Notes: generated from the sequence alone by a model not told the origin. Positions 33,453 to 42,920 are shown, counted from the stretch's first letter. The stretch is DNA of 64,000 bases from Gammaproteobacteria bacterium (GCA_021325575.1 JAJPGW010000005.1:248001-312000), one strand, 5' to 3'. Made by a program: numbers and translations.

Positions 33453-34600
33453 AAACTTCACATGAATTTTTATATCCACAGGAACCCATTCGATTATCGG
33501 TTGATTCGGCGAATGAGATTTTAATTCACTGTGTGAAACTGGGTGCGTCTGATATTACTTTTCAAACAGGAGAGCCGATTTTTGCGGAAATTTTTGGTCG
33601 ATTAAAAAAAGTGACGCGGCGGAAATTATCCAACACGGAAGTGGGCGAAGTGATTAATTCGATGTACGGTCCAAACGGTACCGCGCAAATTATGTCGGGA
33701 AAAGATGTCGATACGCATTATGAAATTCGTCCTAATCGCACAGACCGTTATCGGTTTCGTATCAATGCAACCGGCTGTCAGGTTGAAGGTCACGATGGCA
33801 TTCAAATTACCGCGCGAACCATTCCGAGTGATCCGCCAACGCTTGCCAGCATGAATTTACCCAAAGAAATTTTAGAATCGATCGAACCCGAACAAGGTGT
33901 TGTGTACATCACCGGTGCGACAGGTTCTGGTAAAAGTACCTTGCTTGCCGCGATCATTCGCGATATCGCAGAAAATGCGGAAAGTAACCGTAAAATCTTA
34001 ACTTACGAAGCACCAATTGAATTTGTTTACGATTCCGTCGAAAAAACCTCTAGTATCGTCAGTCAATCCGAAATTCCGCGACATTTGCCGAGCTTTGCAG
34101 CGGGTGTGCGTAATGCCTTGCGTCGTAAACCGCGATTGATTCTGGTGGGTGAAGCGCGCGATCCTGAAACGATTAGTGCTGTGATGGAAGCTGCGATGAC
34201 CGGTCACCCGGTTTATACGACCCTGCACAGTAATGGTGTCGCAGAAACTGTTCGTCGTCTCGTTACCACTTTTCCACCTGAAGAACGACAAGGACGTACG
34301 ATTGATATTATTGAAACTATTCGTCTGGTTGTTTCGCAACGTTTGTTGCCGACCGTCGATGGCAAGCGTGTAGCTTTACGAGAATATTTAGTATTCGATG
34401 AAGCACTGCGCGATGTGTTACTGGATGTTGACCCAATCAACATCACTGCCATGGTCCGCAAAATGGTGCGAGAAAAAGGCCAAACGATGGAAAAAGATGC
34501 CAACGAAAAATTCAAAGCAGGGATTATTGCGGAACGCACTTATCGCGTGATTGCGGAACAAGCAAAACGTGAAGATAAAGATGCGGGATTGGTCGAATAG
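33449..34600 (+). CDS. dotB: Dot/Icm ATPase DotB
   Basis: 383 residues. DotB-specific stretches are clear: LGASDITFQTGEPIFAEIFGRLKKVTRRKLSN near 31-62 and SGKDVDTHYEIRPNR. Walker A is GATGSGKSTLLA (about 155-166), the Asp box ILTYEAPIEFVYD (about 180-192) and Walker B-like RLILVGEARDPET (about 229-241). It is a PilT-like hexameric ATPase that docks on DotO at the base of the type IVB channel. It is the last gene of dotDCB, and dotA converges with 23 bases between ends. Confidence 0.96.
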   Translation: MKTSHEFLYPQEPIRLSVDSANEILIHCVKLGASDITFQTGEPIFAEIFGRLKKVTRRKLSNTEVGEVINSMYGPNGTAQIMSGKDVDTHYEIRPNRTDRYRFRINATGCQVEGHDGIQITARTIPSDPPTLASMNLPKEILESIEPEQGVVYITGATGSGKSTLLAAIIRDIAENAESNRKILTYEAPIEFVYDSVEKTSSIVSQSEIPRHLPSFAAGVRNALRRKPRLILVGEARDPETISAVMEAAMTGHPVYTTLHSNGVAETVRRLVTTFPPEERQGRTIDIIETIRLVVSQRLLPTVDGKRVALREYLVFDEALRDVLLDVDPINITAMVRKMVREKGQTMEKDANEKFKAGIIAERTYRVIAEQAKREDKDAGLVE

Positions 34601-34623
34601 TAGGTTTTAATCCAAATTTACTC

Positions 34624-37050
34624 TTACCCATCGGCATCCGGAGGTTCACCACCGGGTGCTGCATCGACTTGATTATTTTGTCCCTGCGCCTGACCACCTC
34701 CTCCGCCAGTTTTTTTACGACTACGCCCACTTACTTTACCCACTGCAGCTTGTGCACCACCTGCCACAGCGCCACCTGCCGCTTCTGTCCCACGCTTAAT
34801 TTCACCCATGGCTTCGGTTTCGCCGTAGCTAACCGCTTGACCACCAATCCAGGTCATCACACGTTCTGGAATTAAGTGGATGAGGGTAAAACATTTATTT
34901 AAGGCAGTAATAATCAAAAATACATAAGCAGCCATAAATAAAATCAACGTAGCGAATGAAGGGTTGCCAGCGATTTGGCTCATCGCATAAGAAAAAGTGT
35001 TGTTAATAAACATCACGATGACGACTGAAAAAAAGATTGAAACGATTAAGCCAAAAATCATTAACGAGGGACGCAATAATACATTTAACAATAACATGAT
35101 TGCAGGTTCTGCACGGCCTAATATTTCATGTTGGCCGCCTGGACTTAAAATACCGATGGCAACTAAAGGCGAAGCAACCATGGCTTCTATTGTTGCAATG
35201 ATCCAGCCGATCGCCGTCATAGTAAAAATAATATATGGAATCAAAGGAACATAGACAGACAGTAACCCGCCAAAAGTAAATAGAAATCCAAGAACTCCTG
35301 ACAAAATAGGTAGAAAAAGCAGGATCACAGCACTTATAGCGGGTGATAACCCTGTGATCAAGAAATTTCCAAATGCAGAAGGAGTTAAACCTCCAGCCCA
35401 AACCGCAACGAAGGTGCCAATCACAAACGCTGCAAAAAGGCTTTCCGCTGTATATAGAAGTTTTTGACCAAAATTTGCCAGATTAATTAGGGGATTGAGA
35501 GTAACAGTTCCGCCCGAATTTCCCGTCAAATTTGTCATCCATCCGTTCATTATTCCATTCGCACCCGCATCCAGATCAGACCCAATAGTGCTCATTTGCG
35601 CCGGGAGCATATTACTAAAAGAACCTTGTCCTCCTCCAGAGATGGTACCTGTACCAGTACCCTGTAGCACGGTTTGGATAAAACTTTGGGAAGCCCAATA
35701 ATTATTTCGATAACCAGACATGGCGTTTTGAACTAAACGGGGATCATTGCCCTGTACCGTAAAGACTGGATTTGCAGCACTCGCCGATGAACTACCTACC
35801 TGAGCGAGCTTATAAAAGAAAGCGCCCCCCAATATCCAACCATTGCTTGACGCTTGATTCGTCCAACCCGCATCACTTGCTGGCGGAGGCAATGAAGGAA
35901 TTGCGGATGCTATGCCTTGCTGAATACTACTAACATAATAATTTGTTGCAGCGCTAATAAAATTGATCCCTTGCAAAGAAGCTTGCAACTGATACGGCCA
36001 ATACAAATTTTTAATAGCATCTGTACTTGTATTAGTTTTATCATTACTTCCGGTTGATGAATCCACCCATTTAGGAAAAGAATCCGAGCTGCAAGTTTGG
36101 CCCGGGAATCCATAAATACAACAATTATCAGAAGATATCCCCATTGGATTACAATAATTTTGTATCCAATCCGGCGCCTTGGGTGTCATCACTACATTAA
36201 ATGATACATAACTTAAATCGGTATTAACAAAATTAGTGGCAATTCCCCCTAACAAAGTAACCACTTGTTGCAAAGCATTTTGTTGAGCCACACAAGCGCC
36301 ACACATTAATATTTGATTACGGTCCGTGGTACCGGAGCATTCAGGAGAGCTTGCATTGGAAGCACAATATGTTACGGAACCGCACGTTCCACTTGGTCCC
36401 ATCTTATAAACACCCGGCTGAGAAAGAGCATTATTAATATTCAGAACATCTGTTGTGCAAAAAGGCTCAGTTTGATGGGCGGGATCTGAGCAATAATAAA
36501 GAACATCGCCACTATATTTCAAGCCACCAGCATTAGTCACCCTAGCACTCGCTTGACAGACCAAACCTTGAAATAAAGTTCTCATTGCAGGGGTAACTAC
36601 AGTCGCATCGGGTCCAGTAGGAGGGTTGTAAACAGAACCCGTTGTTTGTACGTAATTTAATGCCGTATTCCATAATTGATCTGCCATCCCTACCCCTTGC
36701 AAAATGACCCACATCATCACAACTTGCAAAGAAGAATAACCGGATGCGGTAGGAAATAATGCCGCAATGCCAAAAACTGATCTTAATGGCACCCACAAGC
36801 CGCTCCATTTTTTCCCCATGAATTCGCCTTCATGAGCCGTAGCAAGTAAACCTACAACAGTGGTATAAACAATAATAAAAGAACCTAATACCAGCATAGT
36901 TGTATTAAATGTTCTAAATAGCGTCCCCATGATTAAGGAAGCAGGAGCTCCGCTACCAGTGCTTGGCTGCAAAATAGTCCCCACAGGACCAAAAATCATC
37001 CCTAGGTAATAAACGGATTGATCATTTGCAGGAATAGTAAATAAATTCAT
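34624..37050 (-). CDS. dotA: Dot/Icm membrane protein DotA
   Basis: 808 residues. The opening FTIPANDQSVYYLGMIFG and GKKWSGLWVPLRSVFGIAALFPTASGYSSLQVVMMW (about 79-114) are hallmark DotA. Two N-terminal helices, a long cysteine-rich periplasmic region (about 150-520), a cluster of five to six helices (about 550-745) and a glycine-rich tail follow. It is shorter than the Legionella protein, mostly in the periplasmic part. No cleavable signal peptide is visible, and an in-frame stop lies seven codons upstream of the ATG. DotA is essential for the type IVB system and is released from cells in Legionella. It overlaps icmV by 4 bases. Confidence 0.95.
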   Translation of the reverse strand: MNLFTIPANDQSVYYLGMIFGPVGTILQPSTGSGAPASLIMGTLFRTFNTTMLVLGSFIIVYTTVVGLLATAHEGEFMGKKWSGLWVPLRSVFGIAALFPTASGYSSLQVVMMWVILQGVGMADQLWNTALNYVQTTGSVYNPPTGPDATVVTPAMRTLFQGLVCQASARVTNAGGLKYSGDVLYYCSDPAHQTEPFCTTDVLNINNALSQPGVYKMGPSGTCGSVTYCASNASSPECSGTTDRNQILMCGACVAQQNALQQVVTLLGGIATNFVNTDLSYVSFNVVMTPKAPDWIQNYCNPMGISSDNCCIYGFPGQTCSSDSFPKWVDSSTGSNDKTNTSTDAIKNLYWPYQLQASLQGINFISAATNYYVSSIQQGIASAIPSLPPPASDAGWTNQASSNGWILGGAFFYKLAQVGSSSASAANPVFTVQGNDPRLVQNAMSGYRNNYWASQSFIQTVLQGTGTGTISGGGQGSFSNMLPAQMSTIGSDLDAGANGIMNGWMTNLTGNSGGTVTLNPLINLANFGQKLLYTAESLFAAFVIGTFVAVWAGGLTPSAFGNFLITGLSPAISAVILLFLPILSGVLGFLFTFGGLLSVYVPLIPYIIFTMTAIGWIIATIEAMVASPLVAIGILSPGGQHEILGRAEPAIMLLLNVLLRPSLMIFGLIVSIFFSVVIVMFINNTFSYAMSQIAGNPSFATLILFMAAYVFLIITALNKCFTLIHLIPERVMTWIGGQAVSYGETEAMGEIKRGTEAAGGAVAGGAQAAVGKVSGRSRKKTGGGGGQAQGQNNQVDAAPGGEPPDADG

Positions 37051-37508
37051 TCCGCACCACCTTTGAGATCAAACGGCTTTCCTTGTTTCCATTCTGCAAA
37101 AGTACATCCCAACTTTCTAAATTTAATTTGGAAATGCCAAAAATGATAACGAAATGCTTGCGTCAACAATAAGGCCGTTGCAGCGATGGCTAGCAGCCAT
37201 CCTGAAAACGTCCCAAAATAGAGCATCAAGACAAAACTGAACGCGAATGCAACAGCTGCCAGTATGACAAAAATAATGCTGGTAATTAAATAATTCCGTT
37301 GAAGTTCATGGACATGTTTCTCGCTCAAATGAAGACGTTTGACAGCTTGATCAAATGTTTCTTCGCGAGCAGGAATGGGAACGGTAAAAAGTTGTCTTAA
37401 AGTGGCGTAGATTTGTATGGTTTGGGCTTTTAAATAATCATAACCAAGCCAAGCGCGCGGGTTGATATATGTCTTACGGTTGACTTTGACGATGTCCTTT
37501 AACGCCAT
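37047..37508 (-). CDS. icmV: Dot/Icm protein IcmV
   Basis: 153 residues. The N-terminal INPRAWLGYDYLKAQTIQIYATLRQLF and the two adjacent hydrophobic helices (about 76-97 and 100-117) are those of IcmV. The tail KLGCTFAEWKQGKPFDL is also typical. It is an inner-membrane component of the type IVB system. It is translationally coupled to dotA (ATGA overlap) and diverges from icmW, the same order as in Legionella. Confidence 0.93.
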   Translation of the reverse strand: MALKDIVKVNRKTYINPRAWLGYDYLKAQTIQIYATLRQLFTVPIPAREETFDQAVKRLHLSEKHVHELQRNYLITSIIFVILAAVAFAFSFVLMLYFGTFSGWLLAIAATALLLTQAFRYHFWHFQIKFRKLGCTFAEWKQGKPFDLKGGAE

Positions 37509-37553
37509 TCAGACCTCAGTAAGCTCAAAGCTTCATTTTCTACCTCAATTCAG

Positions 37554-37559
37554 TATACT
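37554..37559 (+). promoter_or_regulatory. Putative -10 for the icmW operon
   Basis: TATACT in the 92-base icmV/icmW divergent gap, 41 bases before the icmW ATG. An AAAAGGA ribosome site follows at about 37588-37594. No convincing -35 is seen. Confidence 0.35.
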
Positions 37560-37600
37560 ACAGAATATGAAACCTGCCACTCTTTAATAAAAGGATACCC

Positions 37601-38050
37601 ATGCCAGATTTGAGTCTTAAAGCCGCGCATGAATTTTGGAAAAATTATAATGATCCAATGATTTATCGCGTCATCGCTTTTATGGAAGTGGTGGAAGCTT
37701 GGACACTGGATGGGAACCCGGAATTAGAGCCTGCCATTGAAAGTTTAGGCAAAAGCCTCGATGAGATTAAAAAATTCGAACTGGGCAAAGAAGAACAATT
37801 TGTGATTTTGCTTGCTCATCTTAAAACCTCGCGAATTCTCCGGATTTTGCAAGCCATTGATACTATTGAACCGGGCTCCGCTTCCAAGGTGCTCATGTAT
37901 GCCGAAGAAAATAATTCTCCTGAAAACTTATTAACAGGACTGTTTTTACGGCGTAATATAGTTTTTGAGAGACTGCGATTATTGTCGCGGGTCTTCTCGC
38001 CCCAGCGGTTTGAGCTGGTATTAAAAGTGATGGAGCAAGACCATGTTTAA
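37601..38050 (+). CDS. icmW: Dot/Icm chaperone subunit IcmW
   Basis: 149 residues, as expected (about 151 in Legionella). Stretches such as HEFWKNYNDPMIYRVIAFMEVVEAWTLDGNPELE (about 10-43) and KTSRILRILQAIDTIEPGSASKVLMYAEE (about 82-110) are recognisable IcmW. With IcmS it binds effectors for delivery to the coupling complex. The end overlaps the next gene by 8 bases, so they are one operon. Confidence 0.94.
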   Translation: MPDLSLKAAHEFWKNYNDPMIYRVIAFMEVVEAWTLDGNPELEPAIESLGKSLDEIKKFELGKEEQFVILLAHLKTSRILRILQAIDTIEPGSASKVLMYAEENNSPENLLTGLFLRRNIVFERLRLLSRVFSPQRFELVLKVMEQDHV

Positions 38051-38675
38051 CACGGTGCCACACCAGTCGATTTCTTATTTTCAGCCTTTGCGTGCGTCGA
38101 ACGCGGTTGGCGAACCAGGCGCTGCACCGGTTGAAAATACGCGTACGCTCAAAAATATTTTTTTTATGCAGTTTGGCATGCTGGTATTCTTGTTGATGTT
38201 GATTGTCGCTTTGTCGGTTTGTTTTGCACAAAATTACAGTTTTCAGGCGCCTTCAGCTCCGGCTATTACGCCTTCAATACCCAATACCAATTCAAATGAA
38301 AATTATAAAAAAAGTATTGAGGCAATCGGTCAACAAAGCCAAGAATTGTTAAAACAACAAGCCGCACAAGCGTTGTCGAAGTCAGCTCCAACCAATGCTC
38401 CCCCATCTGCGGCTCCGATTCCAGCTTCCCCTCAAACAACGATACGTACAACACCGCCAGCGCCGCCTTCTTCTGCCCCGCTGCCCGCACCAAATACTGT
38501 CGTTCCGGCAACACCATTGGTATCAGCACCTCCTGCTCCACCCCCAATGACAAATTCTACGGCACCCGAGGCGACACAAACAAAAGTTTATACCGGTTTT
38601 CAAGGATCGCAACCTACAGGCACAACGACGAAATCAAACCAACAAACAAATACGCAATGGAATATCAAATATTAA
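38043..38675 (+). CDS. Proline-rich single-pass membrane protein in the icmW-icmX operon
   Basis: 210 residues. A cytosolic N-terminus of about 40 residues leads to one transmembrane helix (about 40-62, FFMQFGMLVFLLMLIVALSV), a short Q/A-rich helical stretch (about 85-112) and a Pro/Ala/Thr-rich tail that should lie in the periplasm. I know no family. It overlaps icmW by 8 bases and precedes the icmX-like gene by 12 bases, so it is probably an envelope part of, or accessory to, the type IVB apparatus. From memory, Coxiella also has an unnamed gene here, but I could not check this. Confidence 0.75.
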   Translation: MFNTVPHQSISYFQPLRASNAVGEPGAAPVENTRTLKNIFFMQFGMLVFLLMLIVALSVCFAQNYSFQAPSAPAITPSIPNTNSNENYKKSIEAIGQQSQELLKQQAAQALSKSAPTNAPPSAAPIPASPQTTIRTTPPAPPSSAPLPAPNTVVPATPLVSAPPAPPPMTNSTAPEATQTKVYTGFQGSQPTGTTTKSNQQTNTQWNIKY

Positions 38676-38687
38676 AAAGGAATTTTT

Positions 38688-39584
38688 ATGAAAAAAAATT
38701 TCAAAAAATGGATACTAGGCAGCTTCATTTTTTTTAGCGCTTTTGGAACTAATGCGTTTGCCCAAAGCGATGCTTTGTTACAACAAATTGCGAATAATAC
38801 ACAAGCAATCATGCAATCTGTCAGCAATTTGCCCGCTTATATTCAGCAAGCCACGGCGTTCATTTTGATGTGGACTAATACTGATAGTTCAGATACCTCA
38901 AAAAATTTGGGGCAAGCCTTTCAGGATTATCAAACGAGTATCAGCGCGAACTATAAAGCACAAGCCAGCACAACAATTCAACAACGGTTATTGAAAGATT
39001 TTTTTGGTGACGCGACACCCTCTACATTTATAGATGCCAATGATGTGGTTTATCAAATTTTCCCTATGCAACCTCAAAAATTTCTTTATTTTAATCCTGA
39101 TCCGCGCGCTACCAATCAACAAAGTGCTCCGGATTATGCTTACAATTATCTTCGCTATGCGTCTGGATTAAATGTTTCTCACATCAAACCTGAACCTGCT
39201 TGGAACGGAAAGAAAACTCAGAAAGATAGATATAATGCTTATTATTATTCTATTTCAGCAGTACAAACTTATAATGCTTATGCCCTAAGTAATTTATATG
39301 CCAATTACAATAATGGCGACAATCTCTCAAAAACCCAACAAGCATTGATAACGCAAGCCTCCAGCAGCGACTGGTTTACTCAAGTGGGTGGAGAAAATAT
39401 CAGCGTCGTCGTCAGACAAATTCTGATGTATGAATCACAAATCTACGTACTGCTTTCTCATATGTATAATCTCGAAAAACAAATGCTGACCGCGCAAACC
39501 ATGAATAACACGTTGTTGATATTGTTAAATCAATACAATGAAGATGTGATGGTCAAGAAAGCGGATGGAACGATTAGGGATTAG
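38688..39584 (+). CDS. icmX: IcmX-like secreted Dot/Icm protein
   Basis: 298 residues with a signal peptide (SFIFFSAFGTNAFA, cut near residue 25). The mature part opens LLQQIANNTQAIMQSVSNLPAYIQQA, typical of IcmX, and the C-terminal region (SSDWFTQVGGENISVVVRQILMYESQIYVLLSHMYNLEKQML, about 225-266) matches in style. It is shorter than the Legionella protein of about 470 residues, resembling the shorter Coxiella type. IcmX is periplasmic and can be released. The identification rests on gene order as much as on sequence. Confidence 0.8.
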   Translation: MKKNFKKWILGSFIFFSAFGTNAFAQSDALLQQIANNTQAIMQSVSNLPAYIQQATAFILMWTNTDSSDTSKNLGQAFQDYQTSISANYKAQASTTIQQRLLKDFFGDATPSTFIDANDVVYQIFPMQPQKFLYFNPDPRATNQQSAPDYAYNYLRYASGLNVSHIKPEPAWNGKKTQKDRYNAYYYSISAVQTYNAYALSNLYANYNNGDNLSKTQQALITQASSSDWFTQVGGENISVVVRQILMYESQIYVLLSHMYNLEKQMLTAQTMNNTLLILLNQYNEDVMVKKADGTIRD

Positions 39585-39599
39585 CAGAATTCGTGATTC

Positions 39600-39677
39600 G
39601 TCATTGCGAGGAGCGTTTTTTGCGACGAAGCAATCTTTTGGAGATTGCTTCGCCGTCTACGACGGCTCGCAATGACG
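39600..39677. repeat. Palindromic repeat R2
   Basis: A 78-base member of the gtcattgcgag...ctcgcaatgac family with the central gaagcaatct/agattgcttc hairpin. It lies between the convergent ends of the icmX-like gene and yicC. Confidence 0.85.
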
Positions 39678-39689
39678 GGGAGTCGACAA

Positions 39690-40556
39690 TTATTCAACGT
39701 TTTGCACCTGCTCTCTCACCTGTTCAATCAAAACTTTTAACTCGACAGAAACGCGAGTGGTTTCAACTACAACTGATTTTGCACCTAACGTATTCGCTTC
39801 GCGATTAAGTTCCTGCATCAGAAAATCCAAACGTCTGCCGACCACACCCCCTTGTTTCAAAACCCGCCGCACTTCAGAAATATGCGTATCAATGCGATCA
39901 AGCTCTTCCGTGACATCGGTTTTTTGCGCGAACAAAATCATTTCCTGCTCGAGACGGCCGGTGTCCATTTCAAGTTTAACATCCGCAAATTTTTTACTGA
40001 TTCGTTCGCGCTGTTCTTTTAAAATTTCCGGCATCATCTGACGCACCTTGCCAATTTCCGCTTTCATGCTTTCCATGCGCTGTAAAAATAATTGTTTTAA
40101 CTCTTCGCCTTCGCGCTGACGGGCGGCGACTAAATCTTGAAGTGCTTTTTCGATTAATTTTAAAATTTCATCTTCGATGGTTTCGAGATCGAGTTCTGCA
40201 ATTTGTAAAATGCCGGGCCAATGTAAAATATCCATGGTATTCACAGGCGCTGGATTTTTTAATAATTTGGCAATGGTTTCGTTGGCCTGACACAATCTTT
40301 CAGCCAAATGATTATTAATAATAATTTCAGTGCCCGTAACGTCACCCGGTTGATAGCGGATATGACATTCAATTTTGCCGCGCTTGATGTAATTGCGTAA
40401 TCGCTCGCGCATGGCGCTTTCGATTTCGTGCAAGGTTTCTGGCAGTCGGACGACGAGTTCAAGATAACGATGATTGATGGACCTTAATTCACAGACCGCA
40501 CTTCCCCATTTACCTTGACCTTGTGCACGTGCAAACGCTGTCATGCTTTGAATCAT
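39690..40556 (-). CDS. yicC: YicC family endoribonuclease/RNase adaptor
   Basis: 288 residues. The N-terminal MIQSMTAFARA and ELRSINHRYLELVVRLPE (about 23-40) and the C-terminal GGVVGRRLDFLMQELNREANTLGAKS (about 233-258) are diagnostic of YicC. Recent work on the family describes endoribonuclease activity. It diverges from rph, an arrangement found in many gammaproteobacteria, suggesting a shared role in RNA turnover. Confidence 0.95.
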   Translation of the reverse strand: MIQSMTAFARAQGQGKWGSAVCELRSINHRYLELVVRLPETLHEIESAMRERLRNYIKRGKIECHIRYQPGDVTGTEIIINNHLAERLCQANETIAKLLKNPAPVNTMDILHWPGILQIAELDLETIEDEILKLIEKALQDLVAARQREGEELKQLFLQRMESMKAEIGKVRQMMPEILKEQRERISKKFADVKLEMDTGRLEQEMILFAQKTDVTEELDRIDTHISEVRRVLKQGGVVGRRLDFLMQELNREANTLGAKSVVVETTRVSVELKVLIEQVREQVQNVE

Positions 40557-40667
40557 AATAATTTCTCCGCTCTTATTTTTATTTAGCCATATTAAAACTT
40601 TTCTCGCAACTGGCTATTTTTCTGAACGAAAGTATAATGAATGTCCCAAATAAACCAGAGAGCAGCC

Positions 40668-41384
40668 ATGCGTCCTAGCCAACGAGCCAATGATCAATTA
40701 CGCGACATCCGGATTACCCGACATTATACAAAACATGCGGAAGGATCTGTATTAGTGGAATTTGGTGATACCAAAGTGATTTGTACCGCAAGCGTTACGG
40801 CTGGCGTTCCGCCCTTTTTGAAGGATAAAAAACAGGGCTGGGTCACTGCGGAATATGGCATGTTGCCACGCTCTACGCATGATCGCATGGCGCGTGAAGC
40901 CGCAAAAGGGAAACAAGCCGGTCGCACACAGGAAATTCAGCGTTTGATTGCGCGTTCATTGCGCGCCGTCGTTGATCTAACGGCGCTTGGAGAAAATTCA
41001 ATCACGGTGGATTGCGATGTCATCCAAGCGGATGGCGGAACTCGTACTGCATCGATTACGGGCGGATGCGTGGCACTGGTTGATGCAATACGAAAGATGA
41101 AAAAAGAAGGACGGATTACCAAAGACCCGGTGAAGCAATTAGTGGCGTCGGTTTCTGTCGGGCTTTTTAAAGATATGCCGATTTTGGATCTGGATTATCT
41201 TGAAGATTCGACGGCGGAAACGGATATGAATGTGGTAATGACGGAACACGGTGGATTTATCGAAATTCAAGGAACGGCCGAGAATGGTCGTCATTTTGAT
41301 CAGGGGCAATTGGATAATTTAATTGTGCTGGCGAAAAATGGGATTCAGGAGTTGATTAAAAAACAGCGAGAGGCGCTAATTTAA
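40668..41384 (+). CDS. rph: Ribonuclease PH
   Basis: 238 residues from the ATG at 40668, matching E. coli length; an earlier in-frame ATG at 40641 would add nine residues without homology. [14 protein letters not shown] opens the family, [23 protein letters not shown] (about 57-79) and [15 protein letters not shown] (about 125-139) bind phosphate and RNA. It trims tRNA 3' ends phosphorolytically. It is divergent from yicC. Confidence 0.96.
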   Translation: MRPSQRANDQLRDIRITRHYTKHAEGSVLVEFGDTKVICTASVTAGVPPFLKDKKQGWVTAEYGMLPRSTHDRMAREAAKGKQAGRTQEIQRLIARSLRAVVDLTALGENSITVDCDVIQADGGTRTASITGGCVALVDAIRKMKKEGRITKDPVKQLVASVSVGLFKDMPILDLDYLEDSTAETDMNVVMTEHGGFIEIQGTAENGRHFDQGQLDNLIVLAKNGIQELIKKQREALI

Positions 41385-41389
41385 TCACC

Positions 41390-41466
41390 GTCATTGCGAG
41401 ACCCGCTTTTTAGATCGAAGCAATCTTTTGGAGATTGCTTCATCGCCTATGGCGACTCGCAATGAC
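41390..41466. repeat. Palindromic repeat R3
   Basis: A 77-base member of the gtcattgcgag family, with the same central hairpin as R2. It starts 5 bases after the rph stop and ends before the stop of the convergent hypothetical gene. Confidence 0.85.
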
Positions 41467-41482
41467 AAGAAATTTTTAATTT

Positions 41483-42022
41483 CTATTTCATGCGATGTTC
41501 GGGTGCGGAGACTGGAGCTTCTTTCGAGACTTCTTTTTCTGTCGATGTGCCCCACATAGCAGGCGTTTGACGACGCAATTTCGCTTCATTCATTTCAGTT
41601 GTGACAACCCCCGCTGCAAATGCAATTTCATCCCCTTCGACACGATCAGGCAGAAATTGCCCACCACTTGCCAGGCTTGCCAACATCTTGCGTTTTTTAC
41701 TTTCAATGGTAGCATCGACAATATGAACGGGGATGGGTTTATCGGGGTTATCGGGGTTATTAAATACTCTTCGAATCGTATCTGGTATTTCTTTAGGCAT
41801 AGGTAATCGATTTTGAACTATATCCACGCCATAAAAAGTCAAAATTAAAGGCGAACCATCAGCAACCAGCAATGTTCGTCCACTACCCTCAGTATGCTTG
41901 ATGACGCCTGCAGTAATTTTTTGAGAGGCGGCTGCAGGTACCGTTTCGAGAAATTTTTCGACAGAAATGGGTTTACCCGATATCGGAACCATCTGATCCC
42001 TTATTTTATAAGTACCGCTCAT
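41483..42022 (-). CDS. Hypothetical cytosolic protein
   Basis: 179 residues, no signal peptide or membrane segment. It opens MSGTYKIRDQMVPISGKPISVEKFLETVPAA, has a beta-rich middle (RTLLVADGSPLILTFYGVDIV, about 49-69) and a KKRKMLASLASGG segment, then a polar, probably disordered tail. I recognise no family. AT-rich flanks and lone position between rph and xthA fit a lineage-specific gene, possibly a secretion substrate. GGGAGT lies upstream of the ATG. Confidence 0.6.
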   Translation of the reverse strand: MSGTYKIRDQMVPISGKPISVEKFLETVPAAASQKITAGVIKHTEGSGRTLLVADGSPLILTFYGVDIVQNRLPMPKEIPDTIRRVFNNPDNPDKPIPVHIVDATIESKKRKMLASLASGGQFLPDRVEGDEIAFAAGVVTTEMNEAKLRRQTPAMWGTSTEKEVSKEAPVSAPEHRMK

Positions 42023-42119
42023 AAAAACTCCCTAAATTCTTTTCTTCATACTTCAATTATAAGTAACTCACCTTAAGAAACACTTAAGATATTCGCCCGA
42101 CTTTAGTCAGATTTTTCAG

Positions 42120-42896
42120 TTATATGGGGATAACATAGTCTATTATCAAGGGGGCGTGATCGGAAAAACGCTGATCTTTGTAAATGGAGGCTGATTTTAC
42201 TGTGTTTTTTAAACCCTCGGTGACGACCTGATAATCGATGCGCCATCCTACATTTTTTGCCCACGCTTGTCCACGATTAGACCACCACGTGTATTGGTCG
42301 GCTTCAAAATTAATTTGCCGGAAAGCATCATGAAATCCAAAGTCACCAAAAAGCTTATCCATCCAGGCGCGCTCTTCGGGCAGAAACCCGGAATTTTTTT
42401 GATTGCCACGCCAATTTTTTAAATCAATTTGTTTGTGTGCAATATTCCAATCGCCGCAGATAATATAGTCGCGCTGATTTTTTTGCAATTGTCTTAAGTG
42501 CTCTGCGTATTTTTCTAAAAAATCAAACTTAATCGTTTGACGTTCTTCGCCACTGGTTCCGGAAGGTAAATAAAGTGATGCGACGACCACCTCACCAAAA
42601 TCCGCTTCGATGTATCGACCTTCTTGGTCTGCTGTGGCCCATCCTAATCCGCGGGAAATTTTTTTTGGGTGTTTTTTGCAAAAAATGCCGACACCGCTAT
42701 AACCTTTTTTTTCAGCGCAATGAAAAAAGGCGTGATAGCCTTCGGGTTGCAATAAGTGATTGGCAAGATCTGCTTCCTGCGCCTTAATTTCCTGCAGACA
42801 AATCACATCGGCATTTTGTTCTTGCATCCAGTCAAAAAAACCTTTTTTGGCGGCAGAACGAATGCCGTTGACATTGATGGTGATAATACGAGCCAT
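42120..42896 (-). CDS. xthA: Exodeoxyribonuclease III
   Basis: 258 residues from the ATG at 42896 (MARIITINVNGIRSA); a longer frame upstream has no homology. EEP-fold active-site motifs are complete: NVNGIR with N8, CLQEIKAQ with the metal-binding Glu near 35, SLYLPSGT, GDWNIAH near 151, and the C-terminal SDHAPLIIDY with the catalytic His near 249. It cleaves at abasic sites and removes 3' blocks in base-excision repair. It is a useful reference for the diverged EEP-like protein at 30081. Confidence 0.95.
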   Translation of the reverse strand: MARIITINVNGIRSAAKKGFFDWMQEQNADVICLQEIKAQEADLANHLLQPEGYHAFFHCAEKKGYSGVGIFCKKHPKKISRGLGWATADQEGRYIEADFGEVVVASLYLPSGTSGEERQTIKFDFLEKYAEHLRQLQKNQRDYIICGDWNIAHKQIDLKNWRGNQKNSGFLPEERAWMDKLFGDFGFHDAFRQINFEADQYTWWSNRGQAWAKNVGWRIDYQVVTEGLKNTVKSASIYKDQRFSDHAPLIIDYVIPI

Positions 42897-42920
42897 GTTA
42901 ATCTCACTGCTAATCAAAAG

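Noticed and set aside
34213..34539. Minus-strand frames inside dotB
   Set aside because: They are shadows of dotB, with no start signals or recognisable domains.
39593..39808. Open frame reading through repeat R2
   Set aside because: It is mostly the translated palindrome (RHCEERFLRRSNLLE) plus antisense of yicC; no ribosome site and no homology.
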